Assembly: GCF_020400605.1 (NCBI RefSeq)
Contig: NZ_JAINRD010000005.1
Location: 248,001 to 312,000, forward strand
Direction: 5' to 3'
Source: Streptomyces aculeolatus
GTDB lineage: Bacteria > Actinomycetota > Actinomycetes > Streptomycetales > Streptomycetaceae
DNA length: 64,000 nucleotides
Shown here piece after piece: positions 54,776-63,326 of the stretch (position 1 is its first letter; the number at the start of each line of letters is the position of its first letter). The translations under genes and the position numbers were made by a program. The notes beneath the pieces were generated by a model, which saw only the letters and a list, made by a program, of their open reading frames with translations, was not told the DNA's origin and ran no database searches.

Positions 54776-54996
54776 TGACCGCCCTGTCCCCGCGGCAGCA
54801 CCGCCTGTGGGCCCTGCTGTCCGGCCGCAAGAAGATCACCACCGGCGACGTGTGGGCCATCAACCGGCTGCGGCTGAAGGCCCCGAAGCGCACCACCACT
54901 CGGGGCGACCTGCGCCTGTTCTGCCAACTCGGGCTGCTCTCCCCGCACGGGCCGGAGGACGCCCGCTGGTACGAGCCGGTGGGGGTGGCCTCGTGA
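54775..54996 (+). CDS. Small winged-helix-like hypothetical protein
   Basis: A 73-residue protein from ATG 54775. LWALLSGRKKITTGDVWAIN followed by TTTRGDLRLFCQLGLLSPHG has the look of a winged helix, possibly DNA-binding. This is a weak fold guess. It overlaps the next gene by four bases. Confidence 0.5.
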   Translation: MTALSPRQHRLWALLSGRKKITTGDVWAINRLRLKAPKRTTTRGDLRLFCQLGLLSPHGPEDARWYEPVGVAS

Positions 54997-55667
54997 AGCC
55001 CCGCCTCCTGGCCGCCTACTGCGGCGTCGGCGGCTGCACCCGCGGATACCAGCTCGCCGGCTTCCACGTCGCGGGCGTCGACATCGCCGACCAGCCGCGC
55101 TACTGCGGCGACACCTTCATCCGCGGCGACGCGATCGACTACATCAAGGCCCACGGCCACAAGTACCACCTGATCCACGCCGGGCCGCCGTGCCAGCACG
55201 ACTGCACCCTCACCGCCGGCACCAACGCCGGGAAGTTCACCTACCCGGACCTGATGGCCGACACCCGCGCGGCCCTGGAGTCGACCGGCCGCCCGTATGT
55301 GATCGAGAACCCGCCGGGTCGGGCCGCGAAGAAGATGCGCGTCGACCTCACCCTGTGCGGCGAGCAGTTCGACCTGGCCGTGATCCGGCACCGCAACTTC
55401 GAGCTCGGCGGTTGGGCCGCGCCGCAGCCGGCGCACCGCAAGCACCGCGGGCGGGTCGCCGGAATGCGGCACGGCCAGTGGTACGAGGGCCCCTACTTCG
55501 CCGTGTACGGCGACGGCGGCGGCAAGGGCTCGGTCGCCGACTGGCAGCGGGCCATGGGCATCGACTGGACCGACATCCGTAAGGAGATCGCCGAGGCCAT
55601 CCCGCCCGCCTACTCGCAGTGGCTCGGCGAGCAGTTCCTCGCCCGACCCGAGGCGGTGGCCGCATGA
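54993..55667 (+). CDS. Phage-type C5 cytosine DNA methyltransferase, short form
   Basis: A 224-residue protein from GTG 54993. The start LLAAYCGVGGCTRGYQLAGF is the SAM motif, HAGPPCQHD is the catalytic PCQ motif IV, and PYVIENPPG is the ENP-like motif VI. It is short for the family (usually over 300 residues) and seems to have little or no target-recognition domain. No restriction enzyme is adjacent, so it is probably an orphan that protects phage DNA or acts in regulation. Confidence 0.82.
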   Translation: MKPRLLAAYCGVGGCTRGYQLAGFHVAGVDIADQPRYCGDTFIRGDAIDYIKAHGHKYHLIHAGPPCQHDCTLTAGTNAGKFTYPDLMADTRAALESTGRPYVIENPPGRAAKKMRVDLTLCGEQFDLAVIRHRNFELGGWAAPQPAHRKHRGRVAGMRHGQWYEGPYFAVYGDGGGKGSVADWQRAMGIDWTDIRKEIAEAIPPAYSQWLGEQFLARPEAVAA

Positions 55668-55960
55668 CCGCCCCGACGCGTGAGGCGCTGGCGGCCCAGG
55701 TCGCCGCTCTCACCGCCCGCCTGGCCCGCGTGGAGGCGCAGCTCGCCGCCGCCCAGGCCGCCAACGCCCGCCTCCGCGGGACCCCCGACTACGCGGCGTC
55801 CCTCGCCGCCGGCCACACCGAGACGCTCGCCGGCTTCGAGGCGCGTACCGGGCGCCGGGACCTGGGGGCGCTGGTCCGCGGGGCGATCCACCAGCGCGAC
55901 GGGCAGCGGTGGACCGCCCGCCCGACCCACGACCACCAGACCGAACGGAGCACACGATGA
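55664..55960 (+). CDS. Small coiled-coil hypothetical protein
   Basis: A 98-residue protein from ATG 55664. Residues 8-38 have heptad-like spacing (LAAQVAALTARLARVEAQLA). The rest is unassigned. It overlaps both neighbours by four bases. Confidence 0.55.
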   Translation: MTAPTREALAAQVAALTARLARVEAQLAAAQAANARLRGTPDYAASLAAGHTETLAGFEARTGRRDLGALVRGAIHQRDGQRWTARPTHDHQTERSTR

Positions 55961-56709
55961 CGGACACGAAGACGTACACGGCCGAGGAAGCCGCCGCGCT
56001 GCTCGGCAAGCCGGAACAGCTCCCGAAGAGGCTGAGCGCCAGCCAGATGCCCGCATCGTGGGTGTCGGCCGACGAGCGCGAGCAGGACATCGCGAAGCGC
56101 TTCCGCACAGACACCGCCAGCCACCAGATGACCGTGCTCCACAACGACGGCCTGTACCGGCACATCCGGTTCCGGCAGACCAAGCACAGCGCCTACTGGT
56201 TCGACCTCGTCACCTGGCCGGGCGCCCTCCACATCCGCGGCGACCTCGGCAACAACTACACCTTCCAGCGCCTGCCCGACATGTTCGAGTTCTTCCGCAG
56301 CAGGCGCGGCGGCATCAACGCGCACTACTGGGCGCAGAAGCTGGACAGCGGCAGCGACTCCGTGAAGACGTACTCCGAGGATCTGTTCCGGCAGCTCGTG
56401 GTCGAGCACTTCGTGGACTCGGTCCGCTGGAGTGACGCCCCCCGCGGTCTCGGCAAGGAGATCCGCGCGGAGATCCTCGATCAGGATCTGTCGGACGAGG
56501 GCGAAGCCCGCGGTCTGCTGGAGTCCTTCGAGTTCAAGGGCTTCAAGTTCCACGACGTGTGGGAGTGGTCGTTCGGCGACTGGGACTGGTCGTTCATCTG
56601 GGCCTGCCACGCGATCGTGTGGGGCATCCGCCGGTACGACAATGTGCGCGGCTACGGCCTGGAGCGCCTCGCCGAGCCGGCGCCCGCCCGCGAGGCGGTG
56701 GCAGCGTGA
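55957..56709 (+). CDS. Phage-type protein of unknown function
   Basis: A 250-residue protein from ATG 55957. It has aromatic-rich segments with strong Trp content (WEWSFGDWDWSFIWACHAIV) and a charged middle (LYRHIRFRQTKHSAYWF, AHYWAQKLDSG). I recall similar proteins in actinophages but not a name. Confidence 0.6.
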   Translation: MTDTKTYTAEEAAALLGKPEQLPKRLSASQMPASWVSADEREQDIAKRFRTDTASHQMTVLHNDGLYRHIRFRQTKHSAYWFDLVTWPGALHIRGDLGNNYTFQRLPDMFEFFRSRRGGINAHYWAQKLDSGSDSVKTYSEDLFRQLVVEHFVDSVRWSDAPRGLGKEIRAEILDQDLSDEGEARGLLESFEFKGFKFHDVWEWSFGDWDWSFIWACHAIVWGIRRYDNVRGYGLERLAEPAPAREAVAA

Positions 56710-56981
56710 GCGACCACCCGGAGATCATCTCCATCCCGAAGGCCGACTTCCTGCGCGCCCTCACGGGCGGCGATCTGCCCGCGGACGCGATCCGCGAGGA
56801 GCGCTGCCTGAAGCCGCCGATCGGCTGCGGCCAGCCGCTCATCTCGGAGACCGGCGAAGCCCGCGTCTTCTGGGACCAGGACGAAGCCCGCCGCTACGAG
56901 GCCGAGTGGCGCATCACCGGCCTCTGCCCGACCTGCCAGGACGCCAACGAAGCAGCCGCGGAAGCAGGTGAGATCTGGTGA
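56706..56981 (+). CDS. Small zinc-ribbon-like hypothetical protein
   Basis: A 91-residue protein from GTG 56706. Four cysteines (EERCLKPPIGCGQ and LCPTCQDAN) could make a zinc ribbon. It overlaps the next gene by four bases. Confidence 0.55.
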   Translation: MSDHPEIISIPKADFLRALTGGDLPADAIREERCLKPPIGCGQPLISETGEARVFWDQDEARRYEAEWRITGLCPTCQDANEAAAEAGEIW

Positions 56982-57472
56982 GCATCCTCCACCCCTCCCG
57001 GGAGCGCCGGCACCGCGAGGCCCCGCCGCGGGCATCGACCAAGCTGCGCCTGCTGCGCGACCGGCTGGCCGATGCCGAGCAGCAGCGGGACGGGCTGCGG
57101 CAGCGGAACATCATCCTCGCCGACGAGCTGATCGTCACCACGGCGCGACTCCAGGCCGCCGACGAGCGCATCGCGCTCCTGCAGCAGCAGGCCGAGCGTG
57201 CGGCCGACGCCGAGAAGCGGGCCGCCGCTGCGGAGTCGAAGCTCGCCGAGGTGGGCGCGATCACCGTCCCGCCGATGGTCCGCAACGTCACCGCGCCCGA
57301 CGACCAGGCGACCGCACCCCACGGCGTGCGGACCATCGGCGGGCCCGCGGCGAGGGTCATGCCGCTCGCCGAGGCCGCCCGGCGCGGGCACTTCGGGACC
57401 GCCGGCGACACCATGCCGCTGCGCGTCGGCCGACAGCCCGGCCAGGGCGAGGACACCGGGGAGGTGGCGTGA
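56978..57472 (+). CDS. Coiled-coil hypothetical protein
   Basis: A 164-residue protein from GTG 56978. Residues about 23-90 form a long predicted coiled coil (LRLLRDRLADAEQQRDGLRQ). The C-terminus is Gly/Pro-rich and probably disordered. The next gene starts one base after the stop. Confidence 0.55.
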   Translation: MSILHPSRERRHREAPPRASTKLRLLRDRLADAEQQRDGLRQRNIILADELIVTTARLQAADERIALLQQQAERAADAEKRAAAAESKLAEVGAITVPPMVRNVTAPDDQATAPHGVRTIGGPAARVMPLAEAARRGHFGTAGDTMPLRVGRQPGQGEDTGEVA

Positions 57473-57473
57473 C

Positions 57474-58460
57474 ATGAACTACGCGATGACCGCGGCCGAG
57501 CGCGTCGCGCAGATCCGCACCGCTGCCGCCGGAGCAGTCGCGTCGTACCGCGACAAGGTCGCCTTCCACATCAAGAACCAGAACACCGAGTCGCTGGAGG
57601 CTGCCCGTCGAGACCTGGCCCACGCCGAAGCCGAAGCGAAGACCCTCGACGGACTGTCGGATCTGGAAGTCCTGAACCGGGTCTGCGAGGAGGTGATGCA
57701 GGAGCGGATCACCGTCAACGACCGGTACATGGGCCTGCTCGTCGAGCAGCGCAAGTACGGCGAGCGGGTGCGGGCCGGCGTGATGCGCGAGGTGCGCGAT
57801 CGACTCGACATGCTGGCCTGCCACGCGGTCAGCCGGAAAACCCAGGAACTTACCGCCGTCCTCACCGCCGTCGACGCACTGCCTGAGCGGGCCAACGCGG
57901 AACGGATCGCCCAGCTCAAGAGGATCGCGTCCGGCGCCCGGCACGGGCTGCGCGTAACCGACGGGACGCAGGGTGAGGACCCGACGAGGTCGTGGCGCCT
58001 GGACGACAACCGGGCCCTCGTGCATGCCGCCCGCTCCGTGCTCGGCGTGCTGCGTGACAAGCCCGAGGTTTCCGCCGACGACGTGATCCGGCTCGTCGGC
58101 GAAGCCCTCACCCCGAACGGGAACCTGCGCGAGCTGTTCGAAGTGGCCGGCCCCACCCCGGCCCAGCCGAAGCCTGTGTTCCTCACCGGCGCCCACTGGC
58201 ACGACGGCGGCACCTTCTGCGCCTACGAGCCGCCGTCCGGCGCCCGCGTCGTCGCCTACAACGTGGGCGACGCCTGGCACCTGGATCTGCATGCGGCGAC
58301 GGGCGCCCTGCTTGCCTACGGCAGCGCCGACATCGCGGAGGTGGCCGAGCTCGCCCCGGCGCTGGCGGCGCGCGCGGCCGAGTGGGCGGTGGACCGCAGC
58401 GGCTACGGGTGGCAGCGGTTCGCGGAGGTCGCCGAACAGCGGAGGCGGGTGGCGGCATGA
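57474..58460 (+). CDS. Phage-type hypothetical protein
   Basis: A 328-residue protein from ATG 57474. The first half is helical (EAARRDLAHAEAEAKTLDGL), and the second half has a strand-rich part (GGTFCAYEPPSGARVVAYN). No family recognised. It is the last gene before the tRNA. Confidence 0.6.
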   Translation: MNYAMTAAERVAQIRTAAAGAVASYRDKVAFHIKNQNTESLEAARRDLAHAEAEAKTLDGLSDLEVLNRVCEEVMQERITVNDRYMGLLVEQRKYGERVRAGVMREVRDRLDMLACHAVSRKTQELTAVLTAVDALPERANAERIAQLKRIASGARHGLRVTDGTQGEDPTRSWRLDDNRALVHAARSVLGVLRDKPEVSADDVIRLVGEALTPNGNLRELFEVAGPTPAQPKPVFLTGAHWHDGGTFCAYEPPSGARVVAYNVGDAWHLDLHAATGALLAYGSADIAEVAELAPALAARAAEWAVDRSGYGWQRFAEVAEQRRRVAA

Positions 58461-58466
58461 ACCCAC

Positions 58467-58541
58467 GCCCGGGTCGCGCAACAGGCAGACGCAGCCGCCT
58501 TAAAAGCGGATCAAGTGCGGGTTCGAATCCCGCCCCGGGCT
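58467..58541 (+). tRNA. Phage-encoded tRNA with UAA anticodon (would read UUA)
   Basis: A 75-base cloverleaf. Acceptor arms GCCCGGG (58467-58473) and CCCGGGC (58534-58540) pair fully; T arm is GCGGG-TTCGAAT-CCCGC; anticodon loop is CTTAAAA (anticodon TAA, with T33 and A37), on a four-pair stem with a G-A mismatch at its base. The variable loop is short, so it lacks the long arm of a normal tRNA-Leu, and the discriminator base is T, not A. No CCA is encoded. The decoding is read from the anticodon; the amino acid it carries is not certain. It lies between two coding genes in the phage region. Confidence 0.85.
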
Positions 58542-58553
58542 TCGCCTGAGTCG

Positions 58554-58593
58554 GGCCCCGCGGGCGGTGACCGCCGCACCCGGCCGCGGGGCC
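58554..58593 (+). terminator. Hairpin after the tRNA
   Basis: GGCCCCGCGG (58554-58563) pairs perfectly with CCGCGGGGCC (58584-58593), 13 bases after the tRNA. It may end the tRNA transcript. Confidence 0.6.
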
Positions 58594-58648
58594 GCACCAC
58601 CCACCCACACCCCACCCAAGATCAACGCGTCCGTGAGGAGACCAGGAC

Positions 58649-58888
58649 ATGACCATCCGCCTCGGCCGCTGGACAGCAGAGCTGTACCAGCGCGCCATCT
58701 ACATCACCCGCGGCCCCAACCCCGACTGCCGCCACTGCCGCGGCGAAGGCGGCATCGAAGTCGGCCACCGCATGACCGACAGCGGCGACATCGACTACGA
58801 CACCGACGTCTGCGGCTGCTGGGACCCGGCCGGGTTCCGCATCCCGCTGTGGCGGCGCTCCCGCCGCAACCAGGCGGTGCCGTTCTGA
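58649..58888 (+). CDS. Small zinc-finger-like hypothetical protein
   Basis: A 79-residue protein from ATG 58649. The CRHCRGEGG motif near residue 26 looks like one DnaJ-type CxxCxGxG repeat and is followed by CGCWDPAGF. The next start overlaps its stop by one base (TGATG). Confidence 0.55.
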   Translation: MTIRLGRWTAELYQRAIYITRGPNPDCRHCRGEGGIEVGHRMTDSGDIDYDTDVCGCWDPAGFRIPLWRRSRRNQAVPF

Positions 58889-59502
58889 TGACCGCTCTCG
58901 CCTTCGTCGACACCGAAACGACCCACCTCGACCCCCGCTTCGGGGACGTCTGGGAGGTCGCCGTCATCCGCCGCGAGCACGGCGTCGAGACCGAGTACCT
59001 GTGGCAGGTCCGCCCGGACCTCGCCACCGCCGACCCCGAGGCGCTGAAGATCGGCCGCTACGAGGAGCGGTTCGCCGTGCCCGACGGCTGGGACGCGGTG
59101 GGGCTGCCGCATGAGCACCCGCCGTGGCGACTCACGATGCCGGAGTTCCTGTACGACCTGCAGACTGCGCTCCGCGGCGCCGTCATGGTCGGCTCGAACC
59201 CCGCGTTCGACGCCGCGCACCTGACGAAGCTCCTCCAGGACCACGGCCGCCGCATCCCCTGGCACTACCGCGTCCTCGACATCGCCACCCTCGCCGCTGG
59301 ATACATGAAGGGGCGCGGTCTCGCCGAGTGGCACCCGGGCGAGCTGCTTACGCCGCCCTACTCGTCCCGCGACCTGTCCCGCGCGGTCGGCGTTGAGCCG
59401 CCGGGCGACGACGGCCACCAGGCGCTCGTCGACGCCCGCTGGGCGCGCGACGTGTACGACGCCGTGACGGGCGACCGGCAGGCCGTGGAGCGTGCCGCAT
59501 GA
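58888..59502 (+). CDS. DnaQ-like DEDDh 3'-5' exonuclease
   Basis: A 204-residue protein from ATG 58888. The three exonuclease motifs are FVDTETTHLD (D-x-E), GSNPAFDAAHL and GHQALVDARWARD (H-x4-D). This is the RNase T/DnaQ fold, probably a nuclease for phage replication or repair. The next gene overlaps by four bases. Confidence 0.85.
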   Translation: MTALAFVDTETTHLDPRFGDVWEVAVIRREHGVETEYLWQVRPDLATADPEALKIGRYEERFAVPDGWDAVGLPHEHPPWRLTMPEFLYDLQTALRGAVMVGSNPAFDAAHLTKLLQDHGRRIPWHYRVLDIATLAAGYMKGRGLAEWHPGELLTPPYSSRDLSRAVGVEPPGDDGHQALVDARWARDVYDAVTGDRQAVERAA

Positions 59503-60362
59503 CCGCCGTCGCGCCGCCGGCGACGCCCACCCTCGGCGTGGTCGACGGCATGGACGCCGACGACTACCACGCCCACCCGGCGCTGTCGTCCACCGGCGCG
59601 CGGAAGCTGCTGCCGCCGTCGTGCCCGGCGAAGTTCCGGTGGGAGCAGATCCACGGCCAGCCGGCGAAGCGAACCTTCGAGTTCGGCCGAGCCGCTCACC
59701 AGTTCATCCTCGGCGAAGGCGCAGAAATCGCCGTCCTCAAGTACGACAGCTACCGCAGCAAGGCCGCACAGGAAGAGGCCGAAGAGGCGCGCGCCGTCGG
59801 TGCAACGCCGCTCCTGGAACGCGAATGGCAGCAGGTCGAAGCCATGGCTGAGGCGATCCGCCACGACCCCCTCGCCGGCCCCCTGTTCACCCCCGGCCGC
59901 GGCGTCGCCGAACGCGCCCTGTTCTGGACCGACGGGCCCACCGGCGTTGAGCGCCGCGCGCTCCTCGACTGGACGCTGCACCGCGACACCGGCCAGCGCC
60001 TCGTCATCACCGACTACAAGACGACGACCGACGCCAGCAAGGCCGGTGTCGAGAAGGCCATCACCGCCTACGGCTACCACCAGCAGGCCGCCTGGTACAT
60101 CGACGGCGCCATCGCTACCGGCATCGGCGGCGAGGACACCGTCATGGTCTTCGCCTTCCAGGAGAAGACCCCGCCGTACCTGGTCACCGTCGCCGAGATC
60201 GCCCCCGACGACGTTCGCCGCGGACGCGAGCGCAACCGCCGCGCCATCAACACCTACGCCCGCTGCGTCGAGACGGGCCACTGGCCCGGCCATGCCGAGG
60301 GCGTCATCACCGCCTCACAGCCCACCTGGGCCCAGGTCCGCCACGACGAGGAGTACGCATGA
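59499..60362 (+). CDS. RecE/Cas4-like PD-(D/E)XK exonuclease
   Basis: A 287-residue protein from ATG 59499. FGRAAHQFILGEG, RRALLDWT and VITDYKTTTD make the PD-(D/E)XK active site (Asp, then D-Y-K), and GYHQQAAWYIDGA is the usual C-terminal helix. It resembles RecE/exonuclease VIII and DUF3799 nucleases. It overlaps the next gene by four bases, so they probably act as a recombination pair. Confidence 0.82.
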   Translation: MTAVAPPATPTLGVVDGMDADDYHAHPALSSTGARKLLPPSCPAKFRWEQIHGQPAKRTFEFGRAAHQFILGEGAEIAVLKYDSYRSKAAQEEAEEARAVGATPLLEREWQQVEAMAEAIRHDPLAGPLFTPGRGVAERALFWTDGPTGVERRALLDWTLHRDTGQRLVITDYKTTTDASKAGVEKAITAYGYHQQAAWYIDGAIATGIGGEDTVMVFAFQEKTPPYLVTVAEIAPDDVRRGRERNRRAINTYARCVETGHWPGHAEGVITASQPTWAQVRHDEEYA

Positions 60363-61234
60363 ACCAGCCCGCCCACCTGCCCACCCCGGCGCCGGCCGTG
60401 CCGAATCGCGTCGGCCAGGGCACTGCCGTCGAGCAGTCCCGCGCCGCCGCCGAAGTCCAAGCCGCTGTCGTCGTCGCCCAGCAGTGCCCCCGCAACATGC
60501 AGGCCGCCGTCGCCGAGATGCGCGAGTCCTGCAAGCAGCAGGGCCTCGCCGAGCGCGCCTTCTTCCGCTACTCCCGCGGCGGCTCCACCGTCACCGGCGC
60601 CTCCGTCCACCTCGCCCGCGAACTCGCCCGCTGCTGGGGCAACGTCCAGTACGGCCTGGTCGAGCTGCGGCGCGACGACGACTACGGGCAGTCCGAGATG
60701 CAGGCGTTCGCGTGGGACGTACAGACCAACTCCCGCAACTCCTCGACGTTCATCGTGCCGCACCGCCGCGACACGAAGAACGGCGCCAAGCAGCTCACCG
60801 ACATGCGGGACATCTACGAGAACAACGCCAACAACGGTGCCCGCCGCGTCCGTGAGGCGATCTTCGCGATCCTGCCGCCCTGGTTCGTGGAGGAGGCCAA
60901 GGCCCTCTGCTCGCAGACGTTGAAGGACGGCGGCGGCAAGCCGCTGCACACCCGCATCGCCGATGCGGTGAAGGTCTTCGAGCGGTTCGGCGTGACGACC
61001 GCGCAACTGGAGCAGAAGATCGGCCGGCCGACGGCGAAGTGGAACGAGCACGACGTCGCCCAGCTCGGCGTGATCTTCAAGTCGCTGGACCGCGGCGAGG
61101 TCGCCGTCGAGGACGAGTTCCCGCCCGAGCGCGTGACCGCCGACGAACTGACCGGCGGCAGCAGCGGCAAGGCCGCAACGAAGCGCCAGCAGCCGGCGAA
61201 CGAGCCGGACCCGAACTTCCCGTCCACCCCGTAA
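60359..61234 (+). CDS. Putative single-strand annealing protein paired with the nuclease
   Basis: A 291-residue protein from ATG 60359. Residues about 70-200 form a compact domain (AFFRYSRGGSTVTGASVHLA, MRDIYENNANNGARRVREA). A short Pro/Asp tail follows. The fold is not one I can name, but coupling to a RecE-like nuclease suggests a RecT-like strand annealer. This is inference from context. Confidence 0.6.
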   Translation: MNQPAHLPTPAPAVPNRVGQGTAVEQSRAAAEVQAAVVVAQQCPRNMQAAVAEMRESCKQQGLAERAFFRYSRGGSTVTGASVHLARELARCWGNVQYGLVELRRDDDYGQSEMQAFAWDVQTNSRNSSTFIVPHRRDTKNGAKQLTDMRDIYENNANNGARRVREAIFAILPPWFVEEAKALCSQTLKDGGGKPLHTRIADAVKVFERFGVTTAQLEQKIGRPTAKWNEHDVAQLGVIFKSLDRGEVAVEDEFPPERVTADELTGGSSGKAATKRQQPANEPDPNFPSTP

Positions 61235-61241
61235 CCCCGCG

Positions 61242-61270
61242 GGCCCGCCCGGGGCGTAGCCGGGCGGGCC
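61242..61270 (+). terminator. Hairpin between the annealing-protein gene and the next HTH gene
   Basis: GGCCCGCCCGG (61242-61252) and CCGGGCGGGCC (61260-61270) pair perfectly over seven bases. Confidence 0.55.
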
Positions 61271-61286
61271 GTAAGGAGATCATGAC

Positions 61287-61805
61287 ATGAGCGACACGAC
61301 GCCCGACGCATCCGCGACGGTCAGCCGCAACGTGCGGCGCCTGCGGATCCTGCGCGGCTGGACGCAGGACGAAGCCGGGAAGCGCTTCGGCGACATCACC
61401 GGCGCCCCCTGGTCCAAGGCCGTCTGGTCCAGCGCCGAAGCCCGCACCAGGCCGCGCAACTGGACCGCCAACGAACTGGCTGGCCTCACCGAACTGTTCG
61501 GAGTGACCTTCGACGAACTGTTCGCCCCGCCGGGAGAAGCAACCTGCCCCACCTGCGGGCAGCAGCTCCCCGACAGCCTGCCGCCCGAGAGCCCGCAGGA
61601 AGGCAAGCGCTACCGCCTCACCGGCGAACACTTGCAGGCCGTGGCCGCCACCTACCTCGCCGCCGAGAACGATGCCCTGCCGCCGACCGTCACCGTCGCC
61701 AGCCGCTACGGGGTGGGCCACTCCACCGCCGCCAAGTGGATCGGCAAGGCGCGCGAGGCTGGCTACCTGCCGCAGTGGAGCACGACCCCCGGCGGTGCGA
61801 GGTGA
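61287..61805 (+). CDS. HTH regulator with a zinc-ribbon-like insert
   Basis: A 172-residue protein from ATG 61287 with AAGGAG upstream. Residues about 15-75 are HTH_XRE-like (LRILRGWTQDEAGKRFGDIT). CPTCGQQLP near residue 88 is a half zinc ribbon, and a second HTH-like part (SRYGVGHSTAAKWIGKAREA) follows. It may be a phage late or middle gene regulator. Confidence 0.65.
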   Translation: MSDTTPDASATVSRNVRRLRILRGWTQDEAGKRFGDITGAPWSKAVWSSAEARTRPRNWTANELAGLTELFGVTFDELFAPPGEATCPTCGQQLPDSLPPESPQEGKRYRLTGEHLQAVAATYLAAENDALPPTVTVASRYGVGHSTAAKWIGKAREAGYLPQWSTTPGGAR

Positions 61806-62188
61806 CCGGCCAGCTCCAGTTCCCCGAGCCCACCCAGGGCACCGTCAACCCGGCCGCCGGCTCCCTCGCCATATCCGACGAACTCGACCTGCTCATCCGC
61901 TCCGTCTCCGACTGGGACAAGCAGCTCATCGAGCAGGCCATCGAGGTCTTCGGGGCCGACGGCCGCCCGTTCTCCATGAACGACTTCCGGCACCTCCTGC
62001 CCGACATGGCATGGGGCATGGCCGGTCGCGTGATCCTCTCCATGGTTAACCGGCGGCCGGCGCCCATCGTCGAGATCGGCAAGGTCCGCTCCACGTCGCC
62101 CGACACCCACAAGAAGGAGATCGGGCTGTACGTCCTGACGGCCTACGCGCCCACCCGCGCCGCACGCGAGCGGAGGGCCGCCGCATGA
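61802..62188 (+). CDS. Phage-type hypothetical protein
   Basis: A 128-residue protein from GTG 61802. A helical middle (SDWDKQLIEQAIEVFGADG) and a mixed C-terminus. Unknown function. It overlaps both neighbours by four bases. Confidence 0.55.
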   Translation: MTGQLQFPEPTQGTVNPAAGSLAISDELDLLIRSVSDWDKQLIEQAIEVFGADGRPFSMNDFRHLLPDMAWGMAGRVILSMVNRRPAPIVEIGKVRSTSPDTHKKEIGLYVLTAYAPTRAARERRAAA

Positions 62189-62466
62189 CGACCACCCTCG
62201 CCCTGCTCGCCGCCGGGGTCCTCCTCGCCGCCGCAGTCCACTGCATCCGCCGCGCCGCACACCACGTGCGCGCCCTGCAGCGCGAGTACCGCGACGCCAC
62301 GGCGAAGACCGACTTCGACAACCACTGCGACGAACTGCTCGCCATCGTCCACGACACCCAGCCCGGCCGCAACGAGAACGCGCGGCGGCTGCTGGAGGAG
62401 ATGTGGCGGCAGCCCGCCGCCACCCAGCGCAACACCGGACCCCGCCCTCGGAAGGAGCAGCAGTGA
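62185..62466 (+). CDS. Small membrane-anchored protein
   Basis: A 93-residue protein with one N-terminal hydrophobic helix (TTTLALLAAGVLLAAAVHCI) and a charged cytoplasmic tail. No known domain. Confidence 0.55.
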   Translation: MTTTLALLAAGVLLAAAVHCIRRAAHHVRALQREYRDATAKTDFDNHCDELLAIVHDTQPGRNENARRLLEEMWRQPAATQRNTGPRPRKEQQ

Positions 62467-63326
62467 GCACCCCCACGAAGCGCCGCGTCCGCCAGCCCGG
62501 ACCCATGCCCGACCACGGAACCCCCAGCCGCTACCACCGCGGATGCCGCTGCGACTCCTGCACCCGAGCCAAGAGCGCCGACGTCGAACGCTGGAACTAC
62601 CTCCGCGCCACCGGCCGCCCCGGGCGCGTCCCCATCGAACCCGCCCGCCGGCACCTCCAGCGCCTCCAAGCCGCCGGCATGCCCAACAAGGACATCATGC
62701 GCGCCGCACGCATCACCGCCGAGATGCTGTGCCGCATCGCCCGCGGCGAAGGGCGGATCCTCCACAGCACACAGGCCCGCCTCCTCGCAGTCCCGCCCCC
62801 AGCGCAGCCCGGCCGCACCTCACGCACCCTCGACGGCACCGGCACCCGCCGCAGGCTGCAAGCCCTCATCGCCATCGGCTTCACCCGCGCCGTCATCGCC
62901 CAGCACATCCCCGAGGGCATGACGAAGGAGTACATCGGCTACCTGCTGCGCACCGACGGGCCCGTGACCACATGGAACGCCGGCCGCATCAACCGGGCGT
63001 ACCAAGAACTCGCCGACCGGCGGCCCGAGGACCACGGCGTGGCCCGCCACCACGCACGCGCCGCCCGCGCCCAGGCCCAACGCCAAGGCTGGGCGCCCCC
63101 CATCTGCTGGGACGACGACACGATCGACGACCCCGCAGCGCAGGCCAACTACGGCGAGGACACCCCGAAGTTCGTCGCCCTCGCGGAGAACGCCCTCGAA
63201 CTCGAAGCCCAGGGCTACACCCGCGGCCAGGCCGCCGAGCGCCTCGGCGAGACCAAGCAGAACGTCCAGGCTGCCATCAGCCGGTGGCGCCGGCGGGTCC
63301 AGAGCGATATGGAGACCGCGGCATGA
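62463..63326 (+). CDS. Phage-type DNA-binding-like protein with Cys module
   Basis: A 287-residue protein from GTG 62463. N-terminal DHGTPSRYHRGCRCDSCTRAKSAD has a Cys-x-Cys-x2-Cys pattern, and two later parts look like helix-turn-helix (NKDIMRAARITAEMLCRIAR and TRGQAAERLGETKQNVQAAI). This fits phage regulators. Confidence 0.6.
   Translation: MSTPTKRRVRQPGPMPDHGTPSRYHRGCRCDSCTRAKSADVERWNYLRATGRPGRVPIEPARRHLQRLQAAGMPNKDIMRAARITAEMLCRIARGEGRILHSTQARLLAVPPPAQPGRTSRTLDGTGTRRRLQALIAIGFTRAVIAQHIPEGMTKEYIGYLLRTDGPVTTWNAGRINRAYQELADRRPEDHGVARHHARAARAQAQRQGWAPPICWDDDTIDDPAAQANYGEDTPKFVALAENALELEAQGYTRGQAAERLGETKQNVQAAISRWRRRVQSDMETAA

Noticed and set aside
58467..58541. Plain tRNA-Leu (bldA-type) label for the phage tRNA
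   Set aside because: The anticodon fits, but the long variable arm and A discriminator of tRNA-Leu are missing, so I give the anticodon but not the amino acid.
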